From Nitrospira defluvii (lineage in GTDB: Bacteria > Nitrospirota > Nitrospiria > Nitrospirales > Nitrospiraceae), in the NCBI GenBank assembly GCA_000196815.1, contig FP929003.1, positions 186,001-250,000 of the forward strand: 64,000 nucleotides of DNA. Direction: 5' to 3'. How positions within the stretch are numbered: the stretch's first letter is position 1; each line of letters starts with the position of its first letter. Below, one piece after another: positions 27,310-35,926 of this stretch. Position numbers and translations under genes: made by a program. The notes below the pieces were generated by a model. The model searched no databases. It was not told the DNA's origin and saw nothing but the letters and a program-made list of their open reading frames with translations.

Positions 27310-27948
27310 ATGGTCAAGGTGACCGAAATCTTCCACAGCATCCAGGGCGAGTCTACCTATGCCGGCCGCCCCTGTGTATTCGTCCGGTTGACCGGTTGTC
27401 CGCTCCGGTGCACCTGGTGCGACACGGCCTATGCCTTCTACGGCGGGCGGGATCTGACGATCGACGACATCGTCAATCAGGTCCGCGCGTTCTCGTGCGA
27501 TCTCGTCGAAGTGACCGGAGGAGAGCCGCTCAGCCAGCCGGCGTCTCTTCCATTATTGACTCGCTTGTGTGATGAGGGCTTCGAGGTGCTCGTGGAAACC
27601 AGCGGGGCCATCGAAACCATCGGCGTGGACCGGCGGGTGCATGTGATTCTTGACGTGAAATGTCCCGGAAGCGGGATGACCGACCGCATGTGTTGGTCGA
27701 ACCTCGACCGGCTTGCGCCTCAGGATGAAGTGAAATTTGTGATCAAGGATCGGGTGGACTATGAATGGGCGCGAGAGGTGCTCCATCGTCACGAGCTTCC
27801 GGGGCGGTGCACGGTGCTCATGAGTCCGGTGTTCGGCGAAGTAGAGGTGCGGTATCTGGCGGAGTGGATACTGGCCGATAAGCTGCCGGTGCGTTTCCAG
27901 CTCCAAATGCACAAATTCATCTGGGCGCCCGATATGCGTGGTGTTTGA
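27310..27948 (+). CDS. queE: 7-carboxy-7-deazaguanine synthase
   Basis: 212 residues from ATG 27310. Radical SAM enzyme that makes the 7-deazaguanine core of queuosine and related modified bases from 6-carboxytetrahydropterin. FHSIQGEST at the N-terminus and the CPLRCTWCDTAYAF cluster motif are diagnostic of QueE, as is the VEVTGGEPLSQP segment. Compact size is normal. No queC or queD gene is nearby, so the pathway is dispersed. Confidence 0.93.
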   Translation: MVKVTEIFHSIQGESTYAGRPCVFVRLTGCPLRCTWCDTAYAFYGGRDLTIDDIVNQVRAFSCDLVEVTGGEPLSQPASLPLLTRLCDEGFEVLVETSGAIETIGVDRRVHVILDVKCPGSGMTDRMCWSNLDRLAPQDEVKFVIKDRVDYEWAREVLHRHELPGRCTVLMSPVFGEVEVRYLAEWILADKLPVRFQLQMHKFIWAPDMRGV

Positions 27949-28029
27949 GGGGGTCGTAATTCTTAAGGACGGGGCGGTCTGTGAACGGCTGATGATGAAC
28001 GCTGAATGGCAAGAACCAGGGGAGGTTTG

Positions 28030-29550
28030 ATGAAGAAGATCCAAGTTCACGCACAGGTCGGACGGGCAGAAAACGAGGCCGCTGAGGTTCTGGTGTTGCT
28101 CCACTGCGAGGGCACCGCCGGTCTCACGCAAGAGACTGCCGCTATCGATGCCCAACTCGGGGGCCAGCTTGCCGCCTTGATTCAGCGCGGAGAATTCGAA
28201 GGGAAGCTCGGTGAAGGGTTGCTGGTCCATACCCAGGGCAAGGCCAGGGCAAAACGCCTGTTGTTGGCTGGATTGGGCAAGGAAAAAGATCTACGGGTGG
28301 ATGCCTTCCGCCAGGCTTTGGGTTCCGCCGTCAAACGTGTCCGTCAAGCCAAAGTGACCTCATTCTCCGTGGTGTTGCCGGCCGCTATGCTGGAGGAGAT
28401 TCCGGTCCAGGATGTGGCGCAGGCCTTGGCGGAGGGCGCTATTCTCGGTAGCTATCAATTTACCGCCTATCGCACTGCCAACGGCAGCAAGCCGATCGAC
28501 GTCGAACGGCTGACGATCTACACCTCGCAAGCCTCCCTGCTCCCCCAAATGACCGAGGGCATCCGGCGCGGGGTGGCGACGGCGGAGGCCACGGTACTGG
28601 TTCGCGACCTGTGCAACCATCCGGCCAATGTCATGACGCCGACGCGTATCGTGCGCGAAGCCAAGGCGGTGGCAAAAGAGTCCGGTGTGCGGCTGAAGGT
28701 GCTCGAGCAGAAGGATATGGAGCAACTCGGCATGGGCGCATTACTCGGCGTGGCTAGGGGCAGCCACGAACCGCCGAAGTTCATCATCCTGGAATACAAG
28801 GGCGCCAAGGCGAAGAAGGGAGATCCTCCGGTGGTGCTGGTTGGAAAGACCATCACCTTTGACACCGGCGGCATTTCGCTGAAGCCGGCCGAGAATATGG
28901 AACATATGAAGGCCGATATGACGGGCGGCGCTGAAGTTCTGGCGACGATGCGGGCCGCAGCGCGGCTCAAGCTTCCGCTCCACCTCGTCAGCATTCTGCC
29001 CGTAGCCGAAAATATGCCGGGCGGGCGCGCGATGCGGCCGGGCGATATCGTGACGACGCTGTCCGGAAAAACGGTGGAGGTTCAGAATACCGATGCCGAA
29101 GGCCGACTGATCCTCTCCGATGCGTTGGCCTATGCCACCCGGTACAAACCGGCCGTGTTGATCGATATTGCGACCCTGACCGGCGCCTGCGTGGTGGCGC
29201 TCGGCCAGTTCGCCATCGGCATGTTCGGCAACAACGATCAGTTGAAAGAACAGGTCCGGAACGCCGGTCAACGCGCAGGCGAGCGCGTATGGGAGATGCC
29301 GTTGTGGGAGGAGTATTTCGAGCAGCTGCGCAGCGACGTGGCAGATATGCGGAATATCGGCGGCCGGGGCGGAGGGATGATCACTGCCGCCTTGTTTCTG
29401 AGCAAGTTTGTCGGCGATTGCCCTTGGATCCATCTGGACATTGCGAGCACCGACTGGAGCGAGCGTGAGCGGGCGTATCTGCCGAAGGGTCCCACCGGAA
29501 TCGGTACACGCCTGCTCATTCAGTTCCTCCTGGACCGTACGTTGCCGTAG
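28030..29550 (+). CDS. pepA: Cytosol (leucyl) aminopeptidase, M17 family
   Basis: 506 residues from ATG 28030, which has GGGGAGG upstream. Metal and catalytic residues are all visible: Lys273 and Asp278 in VGKTITFDTGG, Lys285, Asp296, and the M17 signature NTDAEGRL with Asp355, Glu357 and Arg359. Two-zinc or manganese hexameric exopeptidase that removes N-terminal residues. The N-terminal macro-like domain (about 1-160) is divergent as usual. Confidence 0.95.
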   Translation: MKKIQVHAQVGRAENEAAEVLVLLHCEGTAGLTQETAAIDAQLGGQLAALIQRGEFEGKLGEGLLVHTQGKARAKRLLLAGLGKEKDLRVDAFRQALGSAVKRVRQAKVTSFSVVLPAAMLEEIPVQDVAQALAEGAILGSYQFTAYRTANGSKPIDVERLTIYTSQASLLPQMTEGIRRGVATAEATVLVRDLCNHPANVMTPTRIVREAKAVAKESGVRLKVLEQKDMEQLGMGALLGVARGSHEPPKFIILEYKGAKAKKGDPPVVLVGKTITFDTGGISLKPAENMEHMKADMTGGAEVLATMRAAARLKLPLHLVSILPVAENMPGGRAMRPGDIVTTLSGKTVEVQNTDAEGRLILSDALAYATRYKPAVLIDIATLTGACVVALGQFAIGMFGNNDQLKEQVRNAGQRAGERVWEMPLWEEYFEQLRSDVADMRNIGGRGGGMITAALFLSKFVGDCPWIHLDIASTDWSERERAYLPKGPTGIGTRLLIQFLLDRTLP

Positions 29551-29621
29551 GCCCTGCCTTCGGTAGGCGAACGCCACGGGGGATCTGCCTGCTTCTCACC
29601 AGATCGTCGGAGTAGCGAGTG

Positions 29622-30773
29622 ATGACATTACGCGAGCAGATCGGTCAGCTGTTTATGATGGGCTTCACCGGGACCACGGTCACCAAAGACCTGGCCTCGT
29701 TTCTGGCAGCCTCCAAGCCGGGCGGCGTCATCTTTTTCCGTCGCAATCTCGAGTCGGTTCAGCAGATCGTCGATCTCACCAACGGGCTGCAGAAACTGTC
29801 GCCCGCTCAGCCGCTGCTGATCGCGATTGACCAGGAGGGCGGCCGGGTGTCCCGGTTGCCGGCCGAATTTACGATTTTCCCTCCTTGCGGACAGCTGGGG
29901 CAGTGCAACTCGAGTGAATTGGCCTACTCCGCTGCCGCGACGATTGCCAAAGAGTTGCGGGCAGTGGGGATCAATATGAACATGGCGCCGGTGCTGGACG
30001 TGAACAGCAATCCGGACAATCCGGTCATCGGCGATCGGGCGTTCGGCGCTGCTCCCGAGCTTGTCGGAGAAATGGGGCTGGCGACCATCGGAGGGCTGCA
30101 GGACAATATGGTGGTCGCGTGCGGGAAGCACTTCCCTGGCCATGGCGACACGGCGACGGATTCCCACAAGGAGCTGCCGGTGGTCGATGCCGGACTTCAT
30201 CGATTGCGTGAGACGGAGTTTCCTCCCTTTCAACAGGCCATTCGTTATGGCGTATCCAGCTTGATGACGGCCCATGTGCTCTATCGGGCCTTGGACCCGG
30301 AGGCGCCGGCAACCCTGTCCTCTGCGGTGATCGAGCGCTTGCTGCGCGAGGAGTTCCGATATGAGGGTGTGGTCTTTACCGACGATCTGGAGATGCATGC
30401 CATTATCGATCACGACGGGATTGGCGAAGCGGCTGTTCGGTCGTTTGTGGCCGGATGCGACGTTTTGTTGATCTGCAAGGACCAGGATCGTGTTATGACC
30501 GCCATGCAGGCTATGGAGCGTGCCGTGAACGATGGTCGAATCACCCAGGACAGACTGGCGCAGTCGCTGGCCCGCGTGGCCAAGCTCAAGGCACGGTATC
30601 TCCATCCCTACAAGCCGGTCACGATCTCCGATGCGCGGCTGGTGGTCGGGTGCCGGTCGCACAAAGTCCTGCTCGATTCATGGCACAAGGCCTATGCGCG
30701 TATTCCCCAACCCAAGTCAGTCGAGACGGTGCAAGCCACATCCTCACATGATTCTCCGGTAACGCACGTGTGA
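29622..30773 (+). CDS. nagZ: Beta-N-acetylhexosaminidase, GH3 family
   Basis: 383 residues from ATG 29622 (GTG three bases earlier is possible). TIM-barrel NagZ with IAIDQEGGRVSRL, the catalytic loop KHFPGHGDTATDSHKELP (Lys169-His170 and the Asp/His dyad) and nucleophile region VFTDDLEM (Asp254/255). It recycles cell-wall muropeptides by releasing GlcNAc from anhydromuropeptides in the cytosol. No signal peptide is seen, consistent with that role. Confidence 0.93.
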   Translation: MTLREQIGQLFMMGFTGTTVTKDLASFLAASKPGGVIFFRRNLESVQQIVDLTNGLQKLSPAQPLLIAIDQEGGRVSRLPAEFTIFPPCGQLGQCNSSELAYSAAATIAKELRAVGINMNMAPVLDVNSNPDNPVIGDRAFGAAPELVGEMGLATIGGLQDNMVVACGKHFPGHGDTATDSHKELPVVDAGLHRLRETEFPPFQQAIRYGVSSLMTAHVLYRALDPEAPATLSSAVIERLLREEFRYEGVVFTDDLEMHAIIDHDGIGEAAVRSFVAGCDVLLICKDQDRVMTAMQAMERAVNDGRITQDRLAQSLARVAKLKARYLHPYKPVTISDARLVVGCRSHKVLLDSWHKAYARIPQPKSVETVQATSSHDSPVTHV

Positions 30774-30994
30774 CCGGCGCGTATCCTGTTGCCATCGCTT
30801 CTCGCTCGAAGCCCATCGCGCAACGGCCTGTCCTTTCCTGCGAGCAATGGGTGCCCGTCTGATGCCTGGCCAGCCTCCCAGGCTGTCTGGTGGAGACCGC
30901 GGTCACTCGAGTCTGTACTGGCTTTTCGCCAGACGATCTGATTCACTATCAATTCAACCGGCGGCTTGTTTCTCTCCTTTCATATCGAGGCGCT

Positions 30995-31381
30995 ATGGCG
31001 ATCAAAAAGGGTGACATTCTGGACGAGCGAAAACGCTTTCCGGATTCGTGCGGGTTGGTGATCAAGGTGACCGGGGGCGGTGAGGGTTTCCAGAAGATCC
31101 TCTGTTGCGGGCACGAGCTAACTGAAGAGGATGTGGTACCGGATATCATCTCGTCGAGAGGCCGGAAAAAGGGTGCATTGCTTCCCGGGGCTATGCTGGA
31201 GGAAAAGCGGCAGTTCACCGACTCCTGCGGTCTGCGACTCATGGTGATCGACGGCGGTGCCGGGTTTCAGGGGATCGATTGTTGTGGTCACATCATCACA
31301 GCCAAGGCGGTCAACGGCTTGAAATTCGTTGAACCACGTGAGGACTTCCCCGTGCAGACTGGTCCGGCAGGTACAGCATGA
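30995..31381 (+). CDS. Small protein with two tandem C-x17-CCGH repeats, unknown function
   Basis: 128 residues from ATG 30995. Residues 8-42 and 67-101 are copies of one unit: RFPDSCGLVIKV-GGGEGFQKILCCGHEL against QFTDSCGLRLMV-GGAGFQGIDCCGHII. Each carries one Cys, then CC and His (Cys19/37/38/His40 and Cys78/96/97/His99). This looks like a metal- or cluster-binding or redox site, but I do not recognise the family and assign no function. The start of the next, membrane-protein gene overlaps its stop (ATGA), so the two are translationally coupled. Confidence 0.8.
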   Translation: MAIKKGDILDERKRFPDSCGLVIKVTGGGEGFQKILCCGHELTEEDVVPDIISSRGRKKGALLPGAMLEEKRQFTDSCGLRLMVIDGGAGFQGIDCCGHIITAKAVNGLKFVEPREDFPVQTGPAGTA

Positions 31382-31902
31382 CCCCGCCGGTGACTTCTCC
31401 CGGGGCTCTTGAGAAGTCCCGTCGGGCAACCATGCAGTGGTTGCTTGGATTCATGGACCATTTAGATCGGTTGGGCTATGTTGCGGCGGGATTCAGCTTG
31501 CTAGCCCTGGGCATGCTGATTTTTGTTCATGCTTGGTATTCATTTTTCTTGCGCTCCACCGATGTCCCGCTCCTGCCTGCCGGCCTCAAGCTGTTGAATG
31601 ATCTGCTGCTTGTCATCATCTTGTTGGAATTGTTCCGCACGGTGGTGCGGTTTCTTCAGACCGAGGTGCTTGAATTGGAGCCCTACCTGGCGGTCGGCAT
31701 CATCGCCTGCACGCGACGGGTGTTGACGGCCAGCGCGGAATTATCCCATCAGCTTGAGGTGGTGACGCGAGAGGCTCGGCAGGAACTCTTCCAGCAGTAT
31801 CTGATGGATGTCGGCCTCAACGTGACCGTTATTATTGTCCTCATCCTGGGTGTGTACCTGCTGCGCATGCGCCCTACGAGAGAGCGCTCCGCTACGACCT
31901 AA
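31378..31902 (+). CDS. PsiE-like inner membrane protein
   Basis: 174 residues. Three to four transmembrane segments (about 30-52, 65-88, 100-115 and 145-165). LLVIILLELFRTVVRFLQTEVLELEPYLAVGIIACTRRVLT is the characteristic stretch of the phosphate-starvation-inducible PsiE family. Molecular function of the family is unknown. It is coupled by a 4-bp overlap to the CCGH-repeat gene. Confidence 0.78.
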   Translation: MTPPVTSPGALEKSRRATMQWLLGFMDHLDRLGYVAAGFSLLALGMLIFVHAWYSFFLRSTDVPLLPAGLKLLNDLLLVIILLELFRTVVRFLQTEVLELEPYLAVGIIACTRRVLTASAELSHQLEVVTREARQELFQQYLMDVGLNVTVIIVLILGVYLLRMRPTRERSATT

Positions 31903-31994
31903 TCGATTCTGGACCGAATAGCAGGGGGGGTGATAGGTCCATCTTGCCCTCTTCCCGCCTCTTATGGCATCATGCACCTCTTCTTGGAGGCGCG

Positions 31995-32456
31995 GTGGCC
32001 ACATTGCTCGAATATGTGGGGTCAGTGCATATCTATCTCGGGCCGTACCGGGGGAACCCGATTGCCCTCTATTTGAGGCGCACGGAGACCGGGTGCCAGA
32101 TCGGTCCCCGGGCCTATCCTTGGAATGACGTCGTGGGTGCGGGAGAAACCCCGAATAAGGCGGCTGCAGATTTCGAAGAAAAGTGGAAAGGCAAAGGGCT
32201 GGCCGCCGATATGTATTCAGGTCCTTCCTGGGAAGGTGGCATTAAACCGGAGCGACCTGCTCCGCCGAAGCCCCCTGCTCCACCAAAGCCACCAGCTGCC
32301 CCGGCTGCCGGTACGGCCGCTCCGGCAGCGGTAGCCACCGGGACTGTGGCGTCCGGTTCTTCTTCTCCCGCGGCAGTGGCCGCAAAGCCGACGGCTCCTG
32401 CTGCAACGGTCCCTCCTGCAACCGCTCCTGTGGCTCCAACCGAAGCGTCGTCCTAG
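31995..32456 (+). CDS. Hypothetical protein with long Pro/Ala-rich tail
   Basis: About 153 residues from GTG 31995, chosen because GGAGG lies four bases upstream; an in-frame TTG at 31944 would lengthen it. The N-terminal half (YVGSVHIYLGPYRGNPIALYLRR...YPWNDVVGAG...KAAADFEEKWKGKGL) looks like a small folded domain. The rest is low-complexity Pro-Ala-Lys repeats (PAPPKPPAPPKPPAAPA). Function unknown; the tail may be an envelope spacer, but no signal peptide is evident. Confidence 0.65.
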   Translation: MATLLEYVGSVHIYLGPYRGNPIALYLRRTETGCQIGPRAYPWNDVVGAGETPNKAAADFEEKWKGKGLAADMYSGPSWEGGIKPERPAPPKPPAPPKPPAAPAAGTAAPAAVATGTVASGSSSPAAVAAKPTAPAATVPPATAPVAPTEASS

Positions 32457-32492
32457 TTGTTCCCGTCACCCGTTGCTTGACTCGTGATTCGA

Positions 32493-33938
32493 CTATGCCG
32501 GTCGAGGTGCCTCGGCCTGTTTTGTTGAGGGCCTTGTGGCGAGTTTGCTATGGCGCATCCCATAGGTGGCGTAGACCAGGATGCCGATCAGGGTCCACAC
32601 AAAGAACCGTATCCAGGTCATCCAGGGTAGGAAATACATCAGACCCAGGCAGGCCAAGACTCCCAAAATGGGGACGACCGGCATGAATGGCATACGGAAG
32701 GGGCGTGGATGGTTTGGCTGCGTGTAGCGCAGGACTATGATGCCGACGCAGACGAGGACAAAGGCGAAGAGGGTTCCGATGTTCGTCATATCCGCCGCCT
32801 CACCGATCGGAATGAGTGCGGCCATGATGGCGACGGCCACTCCCGTCAAATACGTCGCGTGGTGCGGTGTTCGAAACTTCGGATGGACGCCTGAGAGCCA
32901 GGGCCCGAGGAGGCCGTCTCGGGACATCGCGAAAAAGACTCGGATCTGCCCCAACATCATCACCACCAGGACGCTGGTGATGCCTGCTACCGCTCCCGTC
33001 GCCACGATGGCGGCTCCCCATTTGAATCCGGCCATGCGAAGCCCCTCGGCCACCGGCGCGTGAACGTCGATCTGCGAATAAGGCACTAAACCGGTCAGGA
33101 CCGCCGCCACGGAAATGTAGAGCACCGTGCAGATGGCTAGGGAGGCAAAGATGCCGATGGGTAAATCCCGTTGGGGATTCTTCGCTTCTTCGGCGGTGGT
33201 GGACACAGCGTCGAACCCGATATAGGCGAAGAACACGATGGCTGCGGCCGCGCCGACGCCGGCAAATCCGAACGGCATGAAGGGGGACCAATTGGCCATG
33301 TCGACGGAGGATGTGCCGACCGCAATGAAGAAGGCGATCACGGCCAGCTTGATGAGCACGATGCCGCAGGTGGCGCGCGCGCTCTCCTTGACTCCGACGA
33401 TTAGGATGCCGGTGACGAGCAGCACGATGATCGCGGCCGGAATGTTCGCAATGCCGCCGTCAGCGCCGGGAGGATGAGTGGCCCAGTACGGGAGTTCAAG
33501 GCCGCAGAGTTTGAGAATGTTGTTAAAGTATCCGGACCATCCGATCGCGACGGCTACGCAGGCTACACCGTATTCCAGGATCAGATTCCAGCCCGTCAGC
33601 CAGGCCAGAAATTCTCCCAAGGTGGCATAGGAGTAGGTATAAGCGCTGCCGGCGACCGGGATCATGGCGGCAAATTCAGCATAGCAGAGGGCGGCGAGTG
33701 CGCAGGTGATGCCTGAAAGAATGAACGACAGCATGATGCCGGGCCCCGCGCCTGGCCGGTGCGCATCACCGACAATAGCGGTGCCGATCAGCACGAAGAT
33801 GCCGGTGCCGATAATCGCGCCGATGCCGAGTCCGGTAAGGTCCCAGGCCGTCAGAGTCCGTTTCAGGCGATGTTCAGGGGCGTCGGAATCAGCGAGGATT
33901 CGTTCGATGGATTTGGTGCGAAACAGCGGATTGCCCAC
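32493..33938 (-). CDS. APC-superfamily cationic amino acid permease (CAT/YfnA type)
   Basis: About 481 residues. I choose GTG 33938 because AGAGG lies seven bases upstream and the resulting N-terminus (GNPLFRTKSIERILADSDAPEHRLKRTL) is typical of the CAT subfamily; ATGs at 33983 and 33971 are in frame. Twelve hydrophobic helices. TM1 has GLGIGAIIGTGIFVLIG, and the segment AYIGFDAVSTTAEEAKNPQRDLPIGI is the family signature. Probable import of an amino acid by ion symport; substrate unknown. It is the only amino acid transporter seen here. Confidence 0.88.
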   Translation of the reverse strand: MGNPLFRTKSIERILADSDAPEHRLKRTLTAWDLTGLGIGAIIGTGIFVLIGTAIVGDAHRPGAGPGIMLSFILSGITCALAALCYAEFAAMIPVAGSAYTYSYATLGEFLAWLTGWNLILEYGVACVAVAIGWSGYFNNILKLCGLELPYWATHPPGADGGIANIPAAIIVLLVTGILIVGVKESARATCGIVLIKLAVIAFFIAVGTSSVDMANWSPFMPFGFAGVGAAAAIVFFAYIGFDAVSTTAEEAKNPQRDLPIGIFASLAICTVLYISVAAVLTGLVPYSQIDVHAPVAEGLRMAGFKWGAAIVATGAVAGITSVLVVMMLGQIRVFFAMSRDGLLGPWLSGVHPKFRTPHHATYLTGVAVAIMAALIPIGEAADMTNIGTLFAFVLVCVGIIVLRYTQPNHPRPFRMPFMPVVPILGVLACLGLMYFLPWMTWIRFFVWTLIGILVYATYGMRHSKLATRPSTKQAEAPRPA

Positions 33939-34001
33939 GCAGTGTCCTCTCTCCGGCGGCCCCACGTCCATGTCCGCTTCCATGGCGGAAGGAGCACCGT
34001 G

Positions 34002-34778
34002 TCATGAGTTGTTCCTGCGTCTCGCAGGTGAAGGTCGGAGTGATGGGCGGCGCGAGGCTGCCCGTAAAAATGTCTGAAAGAGTCGTCGGTGCAAGAGGTG
34101 CCGCTCAAACAAAAATTCGGGGTGCCATTGCAGGCCGAGAAAGAATGGGTGCGTCGGAAGTTCGATCGCTTCAATGATGCCATCGGGCGCGGTTGCGCTG
34201 GCAATAAGGGTGCGTCCGACCGCTTTCACCGATTGGTGGTGCGAGCTGTTGACCTGCATGCGGGCGCGCCTGACGATGCGATTGAGCAGGCTGCCGGGCG
34301 CGATGGAGATGCTGTGGGAGAGTCGAACCGCCGGTGTCGTCTGTCGGTGCTGTAACACATGGTCGACCTGGGCCGGGATATCCTGATACAGGCTTCCTCC
34401 GCAGGCGACATTCATGCTTTGCATGCCTCCGCAAATGGCCAGGGTGGGGATCTGGTTCCGGATGGCCGACCGCACCAAGTCCAATTCAAAGCTGGAGCGG
34501 CGTTCGGCGACGATCGGAAAGGTGTATCGCTTGCGTTCTCCGTACAGGGCTGGATCCAAGTCCGGTCCGCTGCCTGTCAGGAGGAGTCCGTCAACTCCTT
34601 CCAGCAGGCGCCGGCGTGCGGCCCGGTTCCCCACGAGTGGCAGAATCACCGGCACGCCGCCGAGTTCCTCAATGGCGCGGACATACCGGGCCCGCAAAAA
34701 ATATGTGGGCTCCTTGCCGCCCCATTCTTGACGATCACCGGCATTGAAGTCGGGGGTGACTCCGATGACGGGTTTCAT
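34002..34778 (-). CDS. Class I glutamine amidotransferase-like hydrolase (PuuD-type)
   Basis: 258 residues from ATG 34778, which starts one base after the upstream gene's TAG, suggesting coupled translation. MKPVIGVTPDFN and VDGLLLTGSGPDLDPALYG are typical of gamma-glutamyl-gamma-aminobutyrate hydrolase (peptidase C26). The nucleophile Cys is in AICGGMQSMNV (usually CRG) and the His in LQWHPEF, with Glu two residues later completing the triad. The C-terminus is unusually basic. The polyamine-breakdown role of PuuD should not be assumed; no other puu gene is present. Confidence 0.85.
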   Translation of the reverse strand: MKPVIGVTPDFNAGDRQEWGGKEPTYFLRARYVRAIEELGGVPVILPLVGNRAARRRLLEGVDGLLLTGSGPDLDPALYGERKRYTFPIVAERRSSFELDLVRSAIRNQIPTLAICGGMQSMNVACGGSLYQDIPAQVDHVLQHRQTTPAVRLSHSISIAPGSLLNRIVRRARMQVNSSHHQSVKAVGRTLIASATAPDGIIEAIELPTHPFFLGLQWHPEFLFERHLLHRRLFQTFLRAASRRPSLRPSPARRRNNS

Positions 34779-34779
34779 G

Positions 34780-35253
34780 CTAGCGGATCGGTTCCAAGGG
34801 TAGCGGCGCTGGTTCTTGCGGGGTGTAGTCGCCGGCCTCTCGCGCAGGCTCCCCTGAGACGCCGAGGAAGCGAATGGGTTTATCGCCTTTGAGATGGTCC
34901 GGCGTGATGATGTAGGTGCCGTACATGCTGGGGATCCAGATATTCTTGGCCGTCTGCTCACTGCCTCCTGAGAAGCCATAGGCCAATCCACCGACGACCC
35001 CGCCGCCGATCGCGAAGGCCAGTTTGAGCGGGAAATAGACGATGGTAGCCAGTGCGGAGCCCGCTTGAATGCCCACACCCGACGGACTCGCATCGGTCGA
35101 CGAGACCGGCACATTGGAAGCCCCTCCCGATTCCTGCGCGGAGACGGGGGCGATGAGTAAGGCCAGAGAACAGACTGTGACCAGACTGAAGACGAGGACT
35201 TGGGCCCAGAGGCTGCGTCGTCTTTTAAGGGGCGAATAGACAGAGACGTTCAC
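34780..35253 (-). CDS. Secreted protein of unknown function
   Basis: 157 residues, GTG start after AAGGAGGCACCCAAC. A signal peptide (hydrophobic residues about 18-38, cleavage near VSAQ) leads into a small domain with a glycine-rich hydrophobic stretch (FAIGGGVVGGLAYGF) and GTYIITPDHLKGDKPIRFLG. Likely periplasmic or membrane-associated. The PuuD-type hydrolase gene follows directly. No family recognised. Confidence 0.72.
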   Translation of the reverse strand: MNVSVYSPLKRRRSLWAQVLVFSLVTVCSLALLIAPVSAQESGGASNVPVSSTDASPSGVGIQAGSALATIVYFPLKLAFAIGGGVVGGLAYGFSGGSEQTAKNIWIPSMYGTYIITPDHLKGDKPIRFLGVSGEPAREAGDYTPQEPAPLPLEPIR

Positions 35254-35385
35254 GTTGGGTGCCTCCTTCGTGCTGAAGTTCTGATGCGGTGGAAAGAAAA
35301 ATGAATGCCGATGAGTCCGTTGTCGTTATAACAAATTCCCCCCCGTTTTCAAACCCCTTCCGGATTTGCTGCCGCACGTGGCTCG

Positions 35386-35844
35386 TTAGATTTCGGAAGT
35401 CTCCCCCAAGTCCAATTCGAGGCGAATTCGATCGGTCACCTGTTCCGGTTGTTCGTCGAGGAGCTGGTGCAGTTCGTCTGAGAACGTGGCGGCGGCGATG
35501 AGTTGATTCACCTGTTCAATTCCCGCCTGGAGGGCCAGGTTGAGCACACTGGTGCAGAGTGATTGAACGAACAGGTCATCGGCGCGGCTGGTCAGCTCCT
35601 GGCGTTCTTCTTGGCTGCTTGCTTGAACGAGTCCGGCCAGCCAGGACGTATAACGAATTCGTTCGCGGGCCCGGTCGAGGTGATCCTGGGCTACATCCAC
35701 TGCCACTTGCACGCCGCCTTTCCAACTGCGCTTCTTCACATTGAAGACACATCGCAAATGATCCGGTCGTTCTTCAACAGCCTCAGGGCCGAAGAAGAAG
35801 GTGACGCGGTATTGTGCGGGATCGGATGAGGGGACCATAGCCAT
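35386..35844 (-). CDS. Hypothetical cytosolic protein
   Basis: 152 residues, acidic and mostly helical from residue 45 on. It begins with a beta-like segment (YRVTFFFGPEA...LRCVFNVKKRSWKGGVQVAV). No signal peptide, membrane segment or known motif. Codon use is like that of the neighbours. It diverges from the M24 peptidase gene across about 80 bp. Confidence 0.65.
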   Translation of the reverse strand: MAMVPSSDPAQYRVTFFFGPEAVEERPDHLRCVFNVKKRSWKGGVQVAVDVAQDHLDRARERIRYTSWLAGLVQASSQEERQELTSRADDLFVQSLCTSVLNLALQAGIEQVNQLIAAATFSDELHQLLDEQPEQVTDRIRLELDLGETSEI

Positions 35845-35926
35845 AGCGGGACTGGCCTCATTCTAGCATTGCGTGGAGGGAAGAAACAGCGTGATTGCCC
35901 AGTGGCATCGATGGCGGAATGACGCT

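Noticed and set aside
34779-35114. N-terminal extension of the PuuD-type hydrolase frame
   Set aside because: The extra 112 codons run antiparallel-free through the secreted-protein gene in another frame and look random; the PuuD start motif begins at 34778 right after that gene's stop.
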